24,525 nt of DNA, from positions 1 through 24,525 of the forward strand of contig JAEDMO010000008.1 in NCBI GenBank assembly GCA_016302935.1, given 5' to 3'. Each line of letters opens with the position of its first letter. Within the stretch, counting starts at the first letter, position 1. Shown piece after piece: positions 8,145 through 14,767 of the stretch. The notes under the pieces are model-generated. The model was given only the letters and a program-made list of their open reading frames with translations. It was not told the DNA's origin and made no database searches. This DNA is from Bacilli bacterium (GTDB taxonomy: Bacteria; Bacillota_I; Bacilli_A; RF39; UBA660). A program made the position numbers and the translations under genes.

Positions 8145-8642
8145 ATGTATTACTTAAATCTAATTATTATATATAGCATATTTGGTTTTATCTTAGAATC
8201 AGAAGTGTTTAAAATAAAAAAACTAAATAAACATAGCGGAGCTTTATTCGGCCCAATATCATTAGTATATGGTATTGGAATATTCATCTTAGAAATAATA
8301 GATAAATATTTATATACCAAAATAAAAACAAACAAATTTCTTCGCTTCATCATAATATTTATAGTAACATCAATCGTTTTAACTTCTGTAGAAGCCATAA
8401 TAGGATATCTAGGCAATTTAGTATTAAATATAGATATATGGAATTATGAAAATAAAAAATACAATATTGGTAAGTACATCTGCCTAGAACTAATACCTAT
8501 TTGGGGTATTCTTGGTACACTATATCTATATTACATAAAAAGATTTACAGATAAAATAATTAAATTAATACCCAAAGCATTCACAAAGATATCCACAGCT
8601 CTGTTGATAATAGACATTATACTAAGAATATATCTAAAATAG
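8145..8642 (+). CDS. Multi-pass membrane protein, CmpB/ABC-transporter type IV family (PF06541-like)
   Basis: This 165-residue protein is mostly hydrophobic with about four or five membrane segments (around 1-20, 30-50, 64-90, 108-130, 142-162). It matches the pattern of the putative ABC-transporter type IV family: an early FGFILES, then a GPISLVYGIG loop, a TSVEAIIGYLGN helix, W99-N-Y-E-N-K-K-Y-N-I-G-K-Y-I-C-L-E and a WGILGTL helix near the end. The role of the family is not established. Start codon ATG 8145 has GGTGAT 3 bases upstream. No clear -10 box precedes it, and no ATPase partner is nearby. It lies between the DUF3048 lipoprotein terminator and the promoter of der. The family is recognised from memory of conserved positions; function is unknown. 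Confidence 0.75.
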   Translation: MYYLNLIIIYSIFGFILESEVFKIKKLNKHSGALFGPISLVYGIGIFILEIIDKYLYTKIKTNKFLRFIIIFIVTSIVLTSVEAIIGYLGNLVLNIDIWNYENKKYNIGKYICLELIPIWGILGTLYLYYIKRFTDKIIKLIPKAFTKISTALLIIDIILRIYLK

Positions 8643-8671
8643 CATTTTTTCTATAAAGTTACCAATATTTA

Positions 8672-8699
8672 TGATATAATACTAGTGATTTGAGGTGAT
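8672..8699 (+). promoter_or_regulatory. Extended -10 promoter and ribosome site of der
   Basis: TGATATAAT (8672-8680) is a perfect extended -10. Thirteen bases later comes GAGGTGAT (GGTGAT 8694-8699), five bases before ATG 8705. No convincing -35. Confidence 0.6.
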
Positions 8700-8704
8700 T
8701 AATT

Positions 8705-10018
8705 ATGAAATTAAACACAGTAGCATTAGTAGGTAGACCAAACGTTGGTAAATCAACAGTATTTAATAGATTAGTAGGTAAAAAAATATCTATAATCGAA
8801 GATACACCTGGTGTAACTAGAGATAGAATCTATGGTGATGTAGTATATAATGATTATAAATTCCATCTTATAGATACAGGAGGAATAGACGTCTCTAAGG
8901 AACTATTTAACGATGAAATAAAAATACAAGCCAATATTGCCATAGATGAGTCAGATATCGTTGTTTTTATAGTGGATGGTAAAGAAGGACTAAACCAAAA
9001 CGATTATGTAATTAGAGACATACTAAAAAAGTCTGGAAAAAAGGTAATCGTCGCAGTTAATAAAATAGATAACCCTAAAAGATTTGATAATATTTATGAG
9101 TATTATGAATTAGGATTTGATAACATAATCCCAATCAGTGGAGAACATAATATCGGAATAGGAGAACTGTTAGATGAAATAACTGCTGATTTTAAGAAAG
9201 TAGAAGAAAATGATGTTGATGATGACAGAATAAAGTTTTGTATAATTGGAAGGCCCAATGTTGGTAAATCAAGTTTAGTTAATGCTCTTTTAAATGAAGA
9301 AAAAGCAATTGTCAGCAATATTGCAGGGACTACTAGAGATGCTGTAGATACACCATTTACCTATGAAAAAAAAGAATATGTAGCAATAGACACAGCGGGT
9401 ATAAGAAAAAGTGGTAAAATCTATGAAAACATAGAAAAATATAGTGTTTTAAGAGCAATGAAAGCCATAGAAAGAAGTAACGTATGTGTAATAGTTATAA
9501 ACGCCGAAGAAGGAATAATTGAACATGATAAACACATAGCAGGATATGCCTTAGAATCAGGAAAAGCAATGGTTTTAGTTGTCAATAAATGGGATACAGT
9601 TCAAGATAAAAATGACATTAAAACATTCACTAAATTAATAAAAGAAGAATTTAAATTTCTATCATATGTACCAATAGTATTCTTATCAGCCAAAACTAAA
9701 AAAAGAATACATACTCTTATGCCAGAAATAAACAAGGTATATGAAAATTCTAAAAAAGAAATAAAAACAAGTCTATTAAATGACGTAATCAGAGATGCCG
9801 TACTATTAAACGCTCCCCCTTCATATAAAGGTAGAAGGTTAAAAATATACTTTACTAGTCAAACAGGAACCATGCCGCCTAAATTTACCTTTAATGTAAA
9901 CAGCAAGGGTCTAGTCCATTTTTCATACGAAAGATATCTAGAAAATAAAATTAGAGAATCATTTGATTTTGAAGGGACACCAATAGAGCTACAATTTAAA
10001 AACAAAAATGGTGAATAA
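8705..10018 (+). CDS. der: Ribosome-assembly GTPase Der (EngA)
   Basis: Der is an essential GTPase that assists maturation of the 50S ribosomal subunit. The 437 residues have the diagnostic tandem G domains. Domain 1 has GRPNVGKS (10-17), DTGG (57-60) and NKID (119-122); domain 2 has GRPNVGKS (182-189), DTAG (229-232) and NKWD (294-297). A KH-like C-terminal domain follows (about 352-435) with the typical PPSYKGRRLKI and FVN-like strand FTFNVN. All nucleotide-binding residues are intact and the length is normal (436 in B. subtilis). In B. subtilis der is followed by gpsA and then spoIVA; here gpsA is absent and a spoVIF homologue plus an amidotransferase-like gene fill the interval. There is no terminator before the hairpin at 10041, so read-through into spoVIF is possible. 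Confidence 0.98.
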   Translation: MKLNTVALVGRPNVGKSTVFNRLVGKKISIIEDTPGVTRDRIYGDVVYNDYKFHLIDTGGIDVSKELFNDEIKIQANIAIDESDIVVFIVDGKEGLNQNDYVIRDILKKSGKKVIVAVNKIDNPKRFDNIYEYYELGFDNIIPISGEHNIGIGELLDEITADFKKVEENDVDDDRIKFCIIGRPNVGKSSLVNALLNEEKAIVSNIAGTTRDAVDTPFTYEKKEYVAIDTAGIRKSGKIYENIEKYSVLRAMKAIERSNVCVIVINAEEGIIEHDKHIAGYALESGKAMVLVVNKWDTVQDKNDIKTFTKLIKEEFKFLSYVPIVFLSAKTKKRIHTLMPEINKVYENSKKEIKTSLLNDVIRDAVLLNAPPSYKGRRLKIYFTSQTGTMPPKFTFNVNSKGLVHFSYERYLENKIRESFDFEGTPIELQFKNKNGE

Positions 10019-10040
10019 CCAAAACATAAGCACACATTAT

Positions 10041-10069
10041 ACCTCTTAACATATATTATGTTAGGAGGT
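10041..10069 (+). promoter_or_regulatory. Hairpin that buries the spoVIF Shine-Dalgarno
   Basis: ACCTCTTAACATA (10041-10053) pairs with TATGTTAGGAGGT (10057-10069) as a 13-base stem with one G-U pair and a 3-base loop. The 3' arm contains the whole GGAGGT ribosome site of ATG 10076. No long T run follows, so it is not a standard terminator. The centre (CATATATTA, 10050-10058) also fits a sigma-K-type -10 (CATAnnnTA), with CACA 16 bases upstream (10031-10034); that reading is weak because the pattern is common in AT-rich DNA. Confidence 0.6.
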
Positions 10070-10075
10070 ATTTTA

Positions 10076-10321
10076 ATGGCTTTTTCAGATAACTTTTTTA
10101 AAAAAGTAGAAAAGAAAACTAATGTTGATAAAAAAACAATATTACATCTTGCCGAAAGAATTCAAAAAAGTAATATGGAAGATGAAACTGTTTTAAAAGA
10201 TGTCATTCACGACATTGCCAAAATGACTGGAAGGGAAGTATCTAAAGAACAAGAAGAAAAAATAATTAGTACCGTCAAAAGTGGGAAAGTACCAGAAAAT
10301 TTAGATAAATACCTACAATGA
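10076..10321 (+). CDS. spoVIF: Stage VI sporulation protein F (SpoVIF) family
   Basis: An 81-residue soluble, charged protein. Its N-terminus (FFKKVEKKTNVDKKTILHLA, 6-25) and the following D-E-T-V-L-K-D-V-I and REVSKEQEEKIISTV segments align position by position with the SpoVIF family as I know it: FF.KVEKKTGV...LA, then F.DE..VR.LI, then VSKE.E.KIV. In B. subtilis this protein is needed late in the mother cell for spore coat assembly and resistance. The frame opens at 10058, but ATG 10076 has GGAGGT 6 bases upstream and gives the family N-terminus. The ribosome site is inside the hairpin at 10041-10069. The stop TGA overlaps the ATG of the next gene (ATGA), so the two are translationally coupled. 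Confidence 0.82.
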   Translation: MAFSDNFFKKVEKKTNVDKKTILHLAERIQKSNMEDETVLKDVIHDIAKMTGREVSKEQEEKIISTVKSGKVPENLDKYLQ

Positions 10322-10959
10322 GCAACATAATTATAGGTATAGTAGGAAAAGATAAAGAAATTGATCAAATAACATATCAAGCAATCACTAAAAACAATAT
10401 GAAATATCTACACAATAAATGTAGTTACATAGGTCTAATTACCTATGATAATTATGAGCAAGCAGACATAAACGCTTTAAAACTATGTAACGGCATAATA
10501 TTTCAAGGTGGTAATATTATATACCCATATCATTTTCAAATATTGGAATATGCTATCAATAATAATATTCCAGTTTTAGGAATCTGTATGGGTAACCAAT
10601 TAATTGGTTTATATAGTGCTAACCAAGATGAAGAAGATTTAGAATTGATAGAAAACCATTATTCATTAAAAAAACAGGCTCACAAAGTAAATTTTAAAGA
10701 AAATAGTTACCTATACAATATCTTTGGACCACAAATAAGCGTTAATTCTAGACATAATTATAAACTAAAAGAAGTAAAAGATCCCTTTATAATAACTGGA
10801 GTATCAGAAGATAATGTTATTGAAGCTATTGAATATATAGACGATAATCATTTCATAATTGGTGTCCAATGGCACCCAGAAGACTTGGATAATATGAGCA
10901 AACTATACGATTTATTTCTAAAAGAAGTATTATTAAGAAAAATAAAATCTCAAAAATAA
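10318..10959 (+). CDS. Class I glutamine amidotransferase-like / peptidase C26 (gamma-glutamyl hydrolase family)
   Basis: A 213-residue cytoplasmic protein with the class I glutamine amidotransferase fold. The nucleophile elbow is G88-I-C90-M-G-N-Q, and the rest of the triad is in VQWHPED (H186, E188). The oxyanion-region GIIFQGGN (59-66) and the NSRHNYKL segment (143-150) are typical of the C26/PuuD group that hydrolyses gamma-glutamyl bonds. No synthase domain is attached. It overlaps spoVIF by 4 bases (ATGA), with no independent promoter, and a terminator follows directly. Co-expression with a late spore protein suggests a sporulation role, but that is inference; substrate cannot be told from sequence. 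Catalytic residues are all present, so it is probably active. Confidence 0.85.
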   Translation: MSNIIIGIVGKDKEIDQITYQAITKNNMKYLHNKCSYIGLITYDNYEQADINALKLCNGIIFQGGNIIYPYHFQILEYAINNNIPVLGICMGNQLIGLYSANQDEEDLELIENHYSLKKQAHKVNFKENSYLYNIFGPQISVNSRHNYKLKEVKDPFIITGVSEDNVIEAIEYIDDNHFIIGVQWHPEDLDNMSKLYDLFLKEVLLRKIKSQK

Positions 10960-10987
10960 AATGGAAAGTTAATCTTTTCATTTTTTT
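10958..10987 (+). terminator. Intrinsic terminator after the C26 gene
   Basis: AAAATGGAAAG (10958-10968) pairs with CTTTTCATTTT (10974-10984), with one G-U pair and a 5-base loop, followed by more T. The first bases overlap the stop codon. Confidence 0.8.
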
Positions 10988-10999
10988 AATACAAATATT

Positions 11000-11027
11000 T
11001 CATATTTAATAAAATATAACATAATAT
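11000..11027 (+). promoter_or_regulatory. Candidate sigma-E promoter of spoIVA
   Basis: TCATATT (11000-11006), a 13-base spacer, and CATAATAT (11020-11027) resemble the sigma-E consensus (kmATATT, 13-15 bases, CATACAAT) with 6 of 8 matches in the -10. spoIVA is a classical sigma-E gene, so the position is as expected. Predicted start about 11034. Confidence 0.5.
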
Positions 11028-11056
11028 TTAATGAAACAAAAGAAAAGAGGTATGTA

Positions 11057-12526
11057 ATGGAAAAAATAGAAGTTATCAAAAGTATTGGTAAAAGAACAGG
11101 TGGCGATATATATTTAGGTGTAGTAGGGGCTGTAAGAACGGGGAAATCAACATTTATCAAAAAATTTATGGAAACATTAGTAGTTCCTTATATAGAAGAT
11201 GAATATGAAAGAAAAAGAACACTAGATGAACTTCCACAAGCAGCAGCAGGGAAAACAATAATGACCACAGAACCTAAATTTATTCCCGCAAATGCCGCTA
11301 AAATTACTATTGACGATTTCCAAGCTCAAATTAGAATGGTTGATTGTGTCGGCTATGTAATCAAAGCAGCCAAGGGCTATGAAGATGAAAACGGACCAAG
11401 ATATGTAAGAACCCCATGGTATGATGAAGCTATTCCCTTTGTAGAAGCAGCAGAAATTGGTACAGAAAAAGTAATAAAGGATCATTCCACTATCGGTATT
11501 GTTGTAACTACCGACGGTTCAATTGGAGAAATTCCAAGAAACGAATACTTAGAAGCTGAAAAAACAATTGTTGAAGAACTAAAAGAAATAGGAAAACCAT
11601 TTATAGTAATATTAAACACCACAAATCCAATGTCTAAAGAAGCCCAAACACTATCAGAAAATTTAAAAGAAGAATACGGAGTACCAGTAATTCCTACCAA
11701 TGTCGAAAATATGGTAGAAAAAGATATGTATAATATTCTAAAAGAAGCCCTATATGAATTTCCAATCTCGGATATAAAAGTCAATATGCCACAGTGGGTA
11801 GCCATATTAAATCCTAATCATTATTTAAAGAAAGCATATATAGAAAAAATGAAAGAAAGTGTAATAGAAATAGATAAATTAAGAGATTGCGATAATATAA
11901 TAGACACGTTTAAAGATAATGAGTATATTAAAAAAGCTTATATATCAGAAATCGACCCGTCAACTGGAGAAGTAACAATAAATTTAGAAACACCAAGTGG
12001 CTTATACAATCAAGTACTAAATGAGATAATAGGAGGCAATATAAACAGCAAAGCCGATTTATTATCATTATTTCAGGAATATAGCATTGCTAAAAGTGAA
12101 TACGATCAAATAAAATCAGCCCTAAAAATGGTTAAACAAACAGGCTATGGAATTGCCTCACCAACATTATCTGATATGAAACTAGACACCCCAGAAATAA
12201 TTAAACAAGGAAATCGTTACGGCATCAAATTAAAAGCCATCGCTCCATCGATTCATATGATTAGAGTAGACGTAGAATCAACTTTTGAACCGATAATTGG
12301 CTCAGAATTACAATCCAAAGAACTAATCAATTATTTGATGAAAGATGATGAAGCTGACAATATATGGAAAAGTGAAATATTTGGAAGAAGTCTAGATGTC
12401 ATAGTTCAAGAAGGAATACAAGCAAAATTATCAATCATGCCAGAAAATATTAGATATAAATTAAAACAAACACTAACTAAAATAGTAAATAAAGGTTCTA
12501 ACAATATGATAGCTATTGTCATTTAA
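11057..12526 (+). CDS. spoIVA: Spore-coat morphogenetic ATPase SpoIVA
   Basis: SpoIVA polymerises in an ATP-dependent way on the outer forespore surface and forms the basement layer of the spore coat. The 489 residues match the B. subtilis protein (492) closely in length. The N-terminal ATPase domain shows the Walker A G24-A-V-R-T-G-K30-S-T and the Walker B-like M-V-D96-C-V-G-Y. Strongly conserved runs include YERKRTLDELPQAAAGKTIM (50-69), GPRYVRTPWYDEAIPF and VVTTDGSIGEIPRN. The middle and C-terminal domains are complete to the short hydrophobic end (MIAIVI) needed in B. subtilis for SpoVM-dependent localisation. AGAGGT lies before ATG 11057. The gene stands between terminators with its own likely sigma-E promoter; HU follows, as in B. 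subtilis. This is the strongest sign that the organism forms endospores. Confidence 0.98.
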   Translation: MEKIEVIKSIGKRTGGDIYLGVVGAVRTGKSTFIKKFMETLVVPYIEDEYERKRTLDELPQAAAGKTIMTTEPKFIPANAAKITIDDFQAQIRMVDCVGYVIKAAKGYEDENGPRYVRTPWYDEAIPFVEAAEIGTEKVIKDHSTIGIVVTTDGSIGEIPRNEYLEAEKTIVEELKEIGKPFIVILNTTNPMSKEAQTLSENLKEEYGVPVIPTNVENMVEKDMYNILKEALYEFPISDIKVNMPQWVAILNPNHYLKKAYIEKMKESVIEIDKLRDCDNIIDTFKDNEYIKKAYISEIDPSTGEVTINLETPSGLYNQVLNEIIGGNINSKADLLSLFQEYSIAKSEYDQIKSALKMVKQTGYGIASPTLSDMKLDTPEIIKQGNRYGIKLKAIAPSIHMIRVDVESTFEPIIGSELQSKELINYLMKDDEADNIWKSEIFGRSLDVIVQEGIQAKLSIMPENIRYKLKQTLTKIVNKGSNNMIAIVI

Positions 12527-12529
12527 ATT

Positions 12530-12553
12530 AGCTCTAATTAAATAGAGCTTTTA
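12530..12553 (+). terminator. Probable terminator after spoIVA
   Basis: AGCTCTA (12530-12536) pairs with TAGAGCT (12543-12549) around a 6-base loop, followed by TTT and AT-rich sequence. Short stem and weak T run. Confidence 0.6.
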
Positions 12554-12609
12554 ATTTGTCACATCAGTTAGAAAATTCTCCAAAAAAGCATAATATTTTA
12601 CAAAAATAC

Positions 12610-12638
12610 TTGCATTTACAAGGGTATTATGGTATCTT
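12610..12638 (+). promoter_or_regulatory. Sigma-A promoter of the HU gene
   Basis: TTGCAT (12610-12615), a 17-base spacer, TATCTT (12633-12638), preceded by TG one base upstream (TGGTATCTT), so an extended -10. The predicted start is near 12645, leaving a leader of about 40 bases. A TTTACA at 12615 with TATGTT at 12639 is an alternative. Confidence 0.5.
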
Positions 12639-12642
12639 TATG

Positions 12643-12664
12643 TTGTAAGCATAATGCTTAACAA
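12643..12664. repeat. Inverted repeat in the HU leader
   Basis: AAGCAT-A-ATGCTT (12647-12659) is a perfect 6-base palindrome with one central base; TTGT on the left and AACAA on the right extend it imperfectly. It begins at the predicted transcription start, so it could be an operator or a short 5' hairpin. The string AAGCATAAT also occurs at 12586-12594, upstream of the promoter. Confidence 0.45.
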
Positions 12665-12685
12665 AAGAAAATGGAGGTTATTAAA

Positions 12686-12958
12686 ATGACAAAAGCAGAA
12701 TTAGTAGAATTTATTGCAGATAAAGCTGATTTAACAAAAGCTGATGCAGCTAGAGCTTTAGAAGCAGTTATAGAAGGGATTTCAAAAGGCCTAAAAAAAT
12801 CAGGCAAAGTAACATTAGTAGGATTTGGTACATTTACTGCTAAGAAAAGAGCAGCTCGTACAGGACGTAATCCACAAACTGGTGCAGAAGTTAAAATTCC
12901 ATCACGTGTTGTACCTGGTTTCAAAGCTGGAAACAAATTAAAAGAAACTTTAAACTAA
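12686..12958 (+). CDS. hup: Histone-like DNA-binding protein HU
   Basis: HU is the abundant nucleoid protein that bends and compacts DNA as a dimer. The 90-residue protein has the family length and all landmarks: MTKAELVEFIADKADLTKAD helix-turn region, VTLVGFGTFTAKKRAARTGR at 44-63, NPQTGAEVKIP with the DNA-intercalating proline at the arm tip, and the closing VVPGFKAGNKLKETLN. ATG 12686 was chosen over the in-frame ATG 12671 because GGAGG (12673-12677) is upstream of 12686 and overlaps the earlier codon. Codon use is visibly less AT-extreme (GCA, CGT, GGT) than in neighbours, as expected for a highly expressed gene. Its place after spoIVA is the same as hbs in B. subtilis. Confidence 0.98.
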   Translation: MTKAELVEFIADKADLTKADAARALEAVIEGISKGLKKSGKVTLVGFGTFTAKKRAARTGRNPQTGAEVKIPSRVVPGFKAGNKLKETLN

Positions 12959-12959
12959 T

Positions 12960-12982
12960 AAAAACCTAATAGGTTTTTTTTT
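12960..12982 (+). terminator. Intrinsic terminator after HU
   Basis: AAAACCT (12961-12967) pairs with AGGTTTT (12971-12977) around a 3-base loop, with T continuing to 12982. The T run also covers the -35 position for the cca promoter. Confidence 0.85.
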
Positions 12983-12993
12983 GCCAGCAATTA

Positions 12994-13014
12994 TGTTATA
13001 ATTAAAGAGGTGAT
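12994..13014 (+). promoter_or_regulatory. Compact promoter/ribosome-site module of cca
   Basis: TGTTATAAT (12994-13002) is a perfect extended -10. Six bases later is GGTGAT (13009-13014), three bases before ATG 13018. A start site 7 bases after the -10 would put the mRNA 5' end at the GGTGAT itself, a leader of about 9 bases. Confidence 0.65.
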
Positions 13015-13017
13015 GCT

Positions 13018-14121
13018 ATGTTAGATAAAGCCATAGAAGTACTAGAAAAACTAGAAGAAAACGGTTTTACCGCGTACATTGTAGGTGGTTTTGTCAGGGA
13101 CTACCTCATAAAAAGAGAAACAACAGATATTGATATATGTACAAATGCAACCCCCAAAGATATTGTTTCTATATTTAATGTCAAACTTTTACCAGAAAAT
13201 AATTATGGTTCAGTCGTTGTAATTTATAAAAAAATTAGGTTTGACATTACTACCTATCGCAAAGAAATAAAATATGAAGATAATCGCAGACCGGTTAAAA
13301 TAAAATACATAAATAATTTAAAAAAAGATTTATGCCGTAGAGACTTTACTATCAATACCCTATGTATAAACAGTAAAAAAGAAGTTTTAGATATACTAAA
13401 TGTTAGAAAAGATTTAGATAACAAACTCATTAAAACTGTTGGCAATCCTCGATATAGAATAAAAGAAGACAGCTTGAGAATATTAAGAGCCATTAGATTC
13501 GCCACCATTTTAGACTTTGAAATAGATAAAAAAACATTAATATATTTAAAAAAGTATGGACACTTACTAAAAACTTTATCATATAACCGTAAAAAAGAGG
13601 AATTAAACAAAATATTCTTAAATAAAAATAGCCAAAAAGGAATAGACCTATTAATTAAGTTAAATCTATATAACCACCTAGATATCCCTAAATTAAAAGA
13701 TTTAAAACCATGTAACAATATTATTGGTATCTGGAGTCAATTAGAAGTAGATGATTTATATCCATTTACCAAACTAGAAAAAGAACAAATGGTTAAAATT
13801 AGAAAATTACTAAATCTAGATATTTTAAATCCCTATAATATTTATAAATATGGCCTATATTTATCTACCATAGTAGCAGAAATAAAAAATATTGATAAAA
13901 AAGAACTAAATAAAGTAAGAAATAAATTACCAATTTTAACCAGTAAAGACCTTGCCATTAAACCCATAATGATTTCTAAAATAATTAATAAACCACCAGG
14001 AAGCTACTTAAAAGAAATATTTAATGATGTAGAAAAACAAGTAGTTCTAGGTAATATAGAAAATAACTATCTAGCGATAGAAAAATATATTATAGAAAAT
14101 TATTCTCAAACATATCCTTAA
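13018..14121 (+). CDS. cca: CCA-adding tRNA nucleotidyltransferase (class II)
   Basis: This enzyme adds or repairs the 3' CCA end of tRNAs without a nucleic-acid template. The 367 residues contain the class II motifs in order: GGFVRD (23-28) with D37-I-D39 as metal ligands, RRDFTINTL (107-115), the nucleotide-selecting E150-D-S-L-R154-I-L-R157 and AIRFA. A shorter, divergent C-terminal tRNA-binding part follows, making it a little shorter than the B. subtilis enzyme (397), which might also suggest a specialised CC- or A-adding enzyme; only one copy is visible here, so full CCA activity is the default. It follows HU and precedes an unrecognised secreted protein. The last codons and stop lie inside a hairpin (14108-14139). 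Confidence 0.95.
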   Translation: MLDKAIEVLEKLEENGFTAYIVGGFVRDYLIKRETTDIDICTNATPKDIVSIFNVKLLPENNYGSVVVIYKKIRFDITTYRKEIKYEDNRRPVKIKYINNLKKDLCRRDFTINTLCINSKKEVLDILNVRKDLDNKLIKTVGNPRYRIKEDSLRILRAIRFATILDFEIDKKTLIYLKKYGHLLKTLSYNRKKEELNKIFLNKNSQKGIDLLIKLNLYNHLDIPKLKDLKPCNNIIGIWSQLEVDDLYPFTKLEKEQMVKIRKLLNLDILNPYNIYKYGLYLSTIVAEIKNIDKKELNKVRNKLPILTSKDLAIKPIMISKIINKPPGSYLKEIFNDVEKQVVLGNIENNYLAIEKYIIENYSQTYP

Positions 14122-14141
14122 TTTAGAAAGGATATGTTTTT
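14108..14141 (+). promoter_or_regulatory. Hairpin spanning the cca stop and the next gene's ribosome site
   Basis: AAACATATCCTT (14108-14119) pairs perfectly with AAGGATATGTTT (14128-14139) over an 8-base loop, followed by TT and immediately the next ATG (14142). The 3' arm contains the only Shine-Dalgarno (AAAGGA) of the next gene, and the cca stop codon (14119-14121) is at the base of the loop. It could be an intrinsic terminator (T5 tail) or a translational coupling switch; the sequence fits both. Confidence 0.65.
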
Positions 14142-14759
14142 ATGTTTAAAATATTATCTTTATTTATGATTTTATTACTAACTAAAAGTACCACTCATAT
14201 TATAATACCTGCAGTTAATGATTCACAAATTCCTATAAATTCCATTATTTTCATAAATGATAAACTAGATCATTACTTATTAATTAAATATCAAGATAAA
14301 TATGACTTAATAATAGTTAGCCCTACAAAATCGGATTTAAGCAAAGTAAAAAAAATAACCACTAAAATCGATAAAATATATCTTTATCAAAATCAAATAG
14401 TAGATATTAGTTACAACAAAAAGTATTTATTGAATAAAAATCAAATTATTGATAACATAGAATATAAAAATCAAATATTAACTATAAGTATAAATAATCA
14501 AAAATTTTGTCTTTATAAACGTTCATCGAGTACTGTTTCTTGTAACTTTGTCTACATTGAAGACAATAATAAAGACATCTTTATTAAATTAAATGATAAA
14601 ATAGACGTTCTATTTTTCCATCTTCAAAAACACTTTTCCAATCTATTCATCGAGGAAATATATTCAAATTGGTTAGACACATATTCCTTAACAGATAATA
14701 ACTATACTATATTAACGCTTCAAGATACCTACGCCATATTTAACATTAAAATCCCATAA
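14142..14759 (+). CDS. Unrecognised secreted or membrane-anchored protein
   Basis: I do not recognise this 205-residue protein. It begins with a short hydrophobic stretch (residues 1-15, FKILSLFMILLL) without a clear cleavage site, so it is exported or anchored by the N-terminus. The rest is rich in Lys, Asn and Ile and looks like alternating beta strands, with only two cysteines (near 124 and 135). The sequence LDHYLLIKYQDKYDLIIVSP and the later KIDVLFFHLQKHF faintly recall the strand-loop layout of the ComEC metallo-beta-lactamase domain, but no HxHxDH metal motif is present. The start is ATG 14142, with AAAGGA nine bases upstream inside a hairpin. It lies directly after cca and before the tseB-like promoter. 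Confidence 0.7.
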   Translation: MFKILSLFMILLLTKSTTHIIIPAVNDSQIPINSIIFINDKLDHYLLIKYQDKYDLIIVSPTKSDLSKVKKITTKIDKIYLYQNQIVDISYNKKYLLNKNQIIDNIEYKNQILTISINNQKFCLYKRSSSTVSCNFVYIEDNNKDIFIKLNDKIDVLFFHLQKHFSNLFIEEIYSNWLDTYSLTDNNYTILTLQDTYAIFNIKIP

Positions 14760-14767
14760 TTATAAGC

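Noticed and set aside
10041..10075. The 10041-10069 hairpin as a terminator after der
   Set aside because: The stem is strong, but only TTTT interrupted by A follows and the ribosome site is in the arm; occlusion of translation is the better explanation.
10318..10324. Mollicutes genetic code (TGA as Trp)
   Set aside because: TGA ends spoVIF and glyA at natural overlaps with the next gene, and all tryptophans at conserved positions use TGG.
12658..12936. 92-codon open frame on the minus strand opposite HU
   Set aside because: It lies fully within the HU gene in antisense, has no ribosome site and no family resemblance; it is a mirror of HU codon use.
13254..13718. 154-codon open frame on the minus strand inside cca
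   Set aside because: Antisense to a complete, well-conserved cca; composition is that of a shadow frame.
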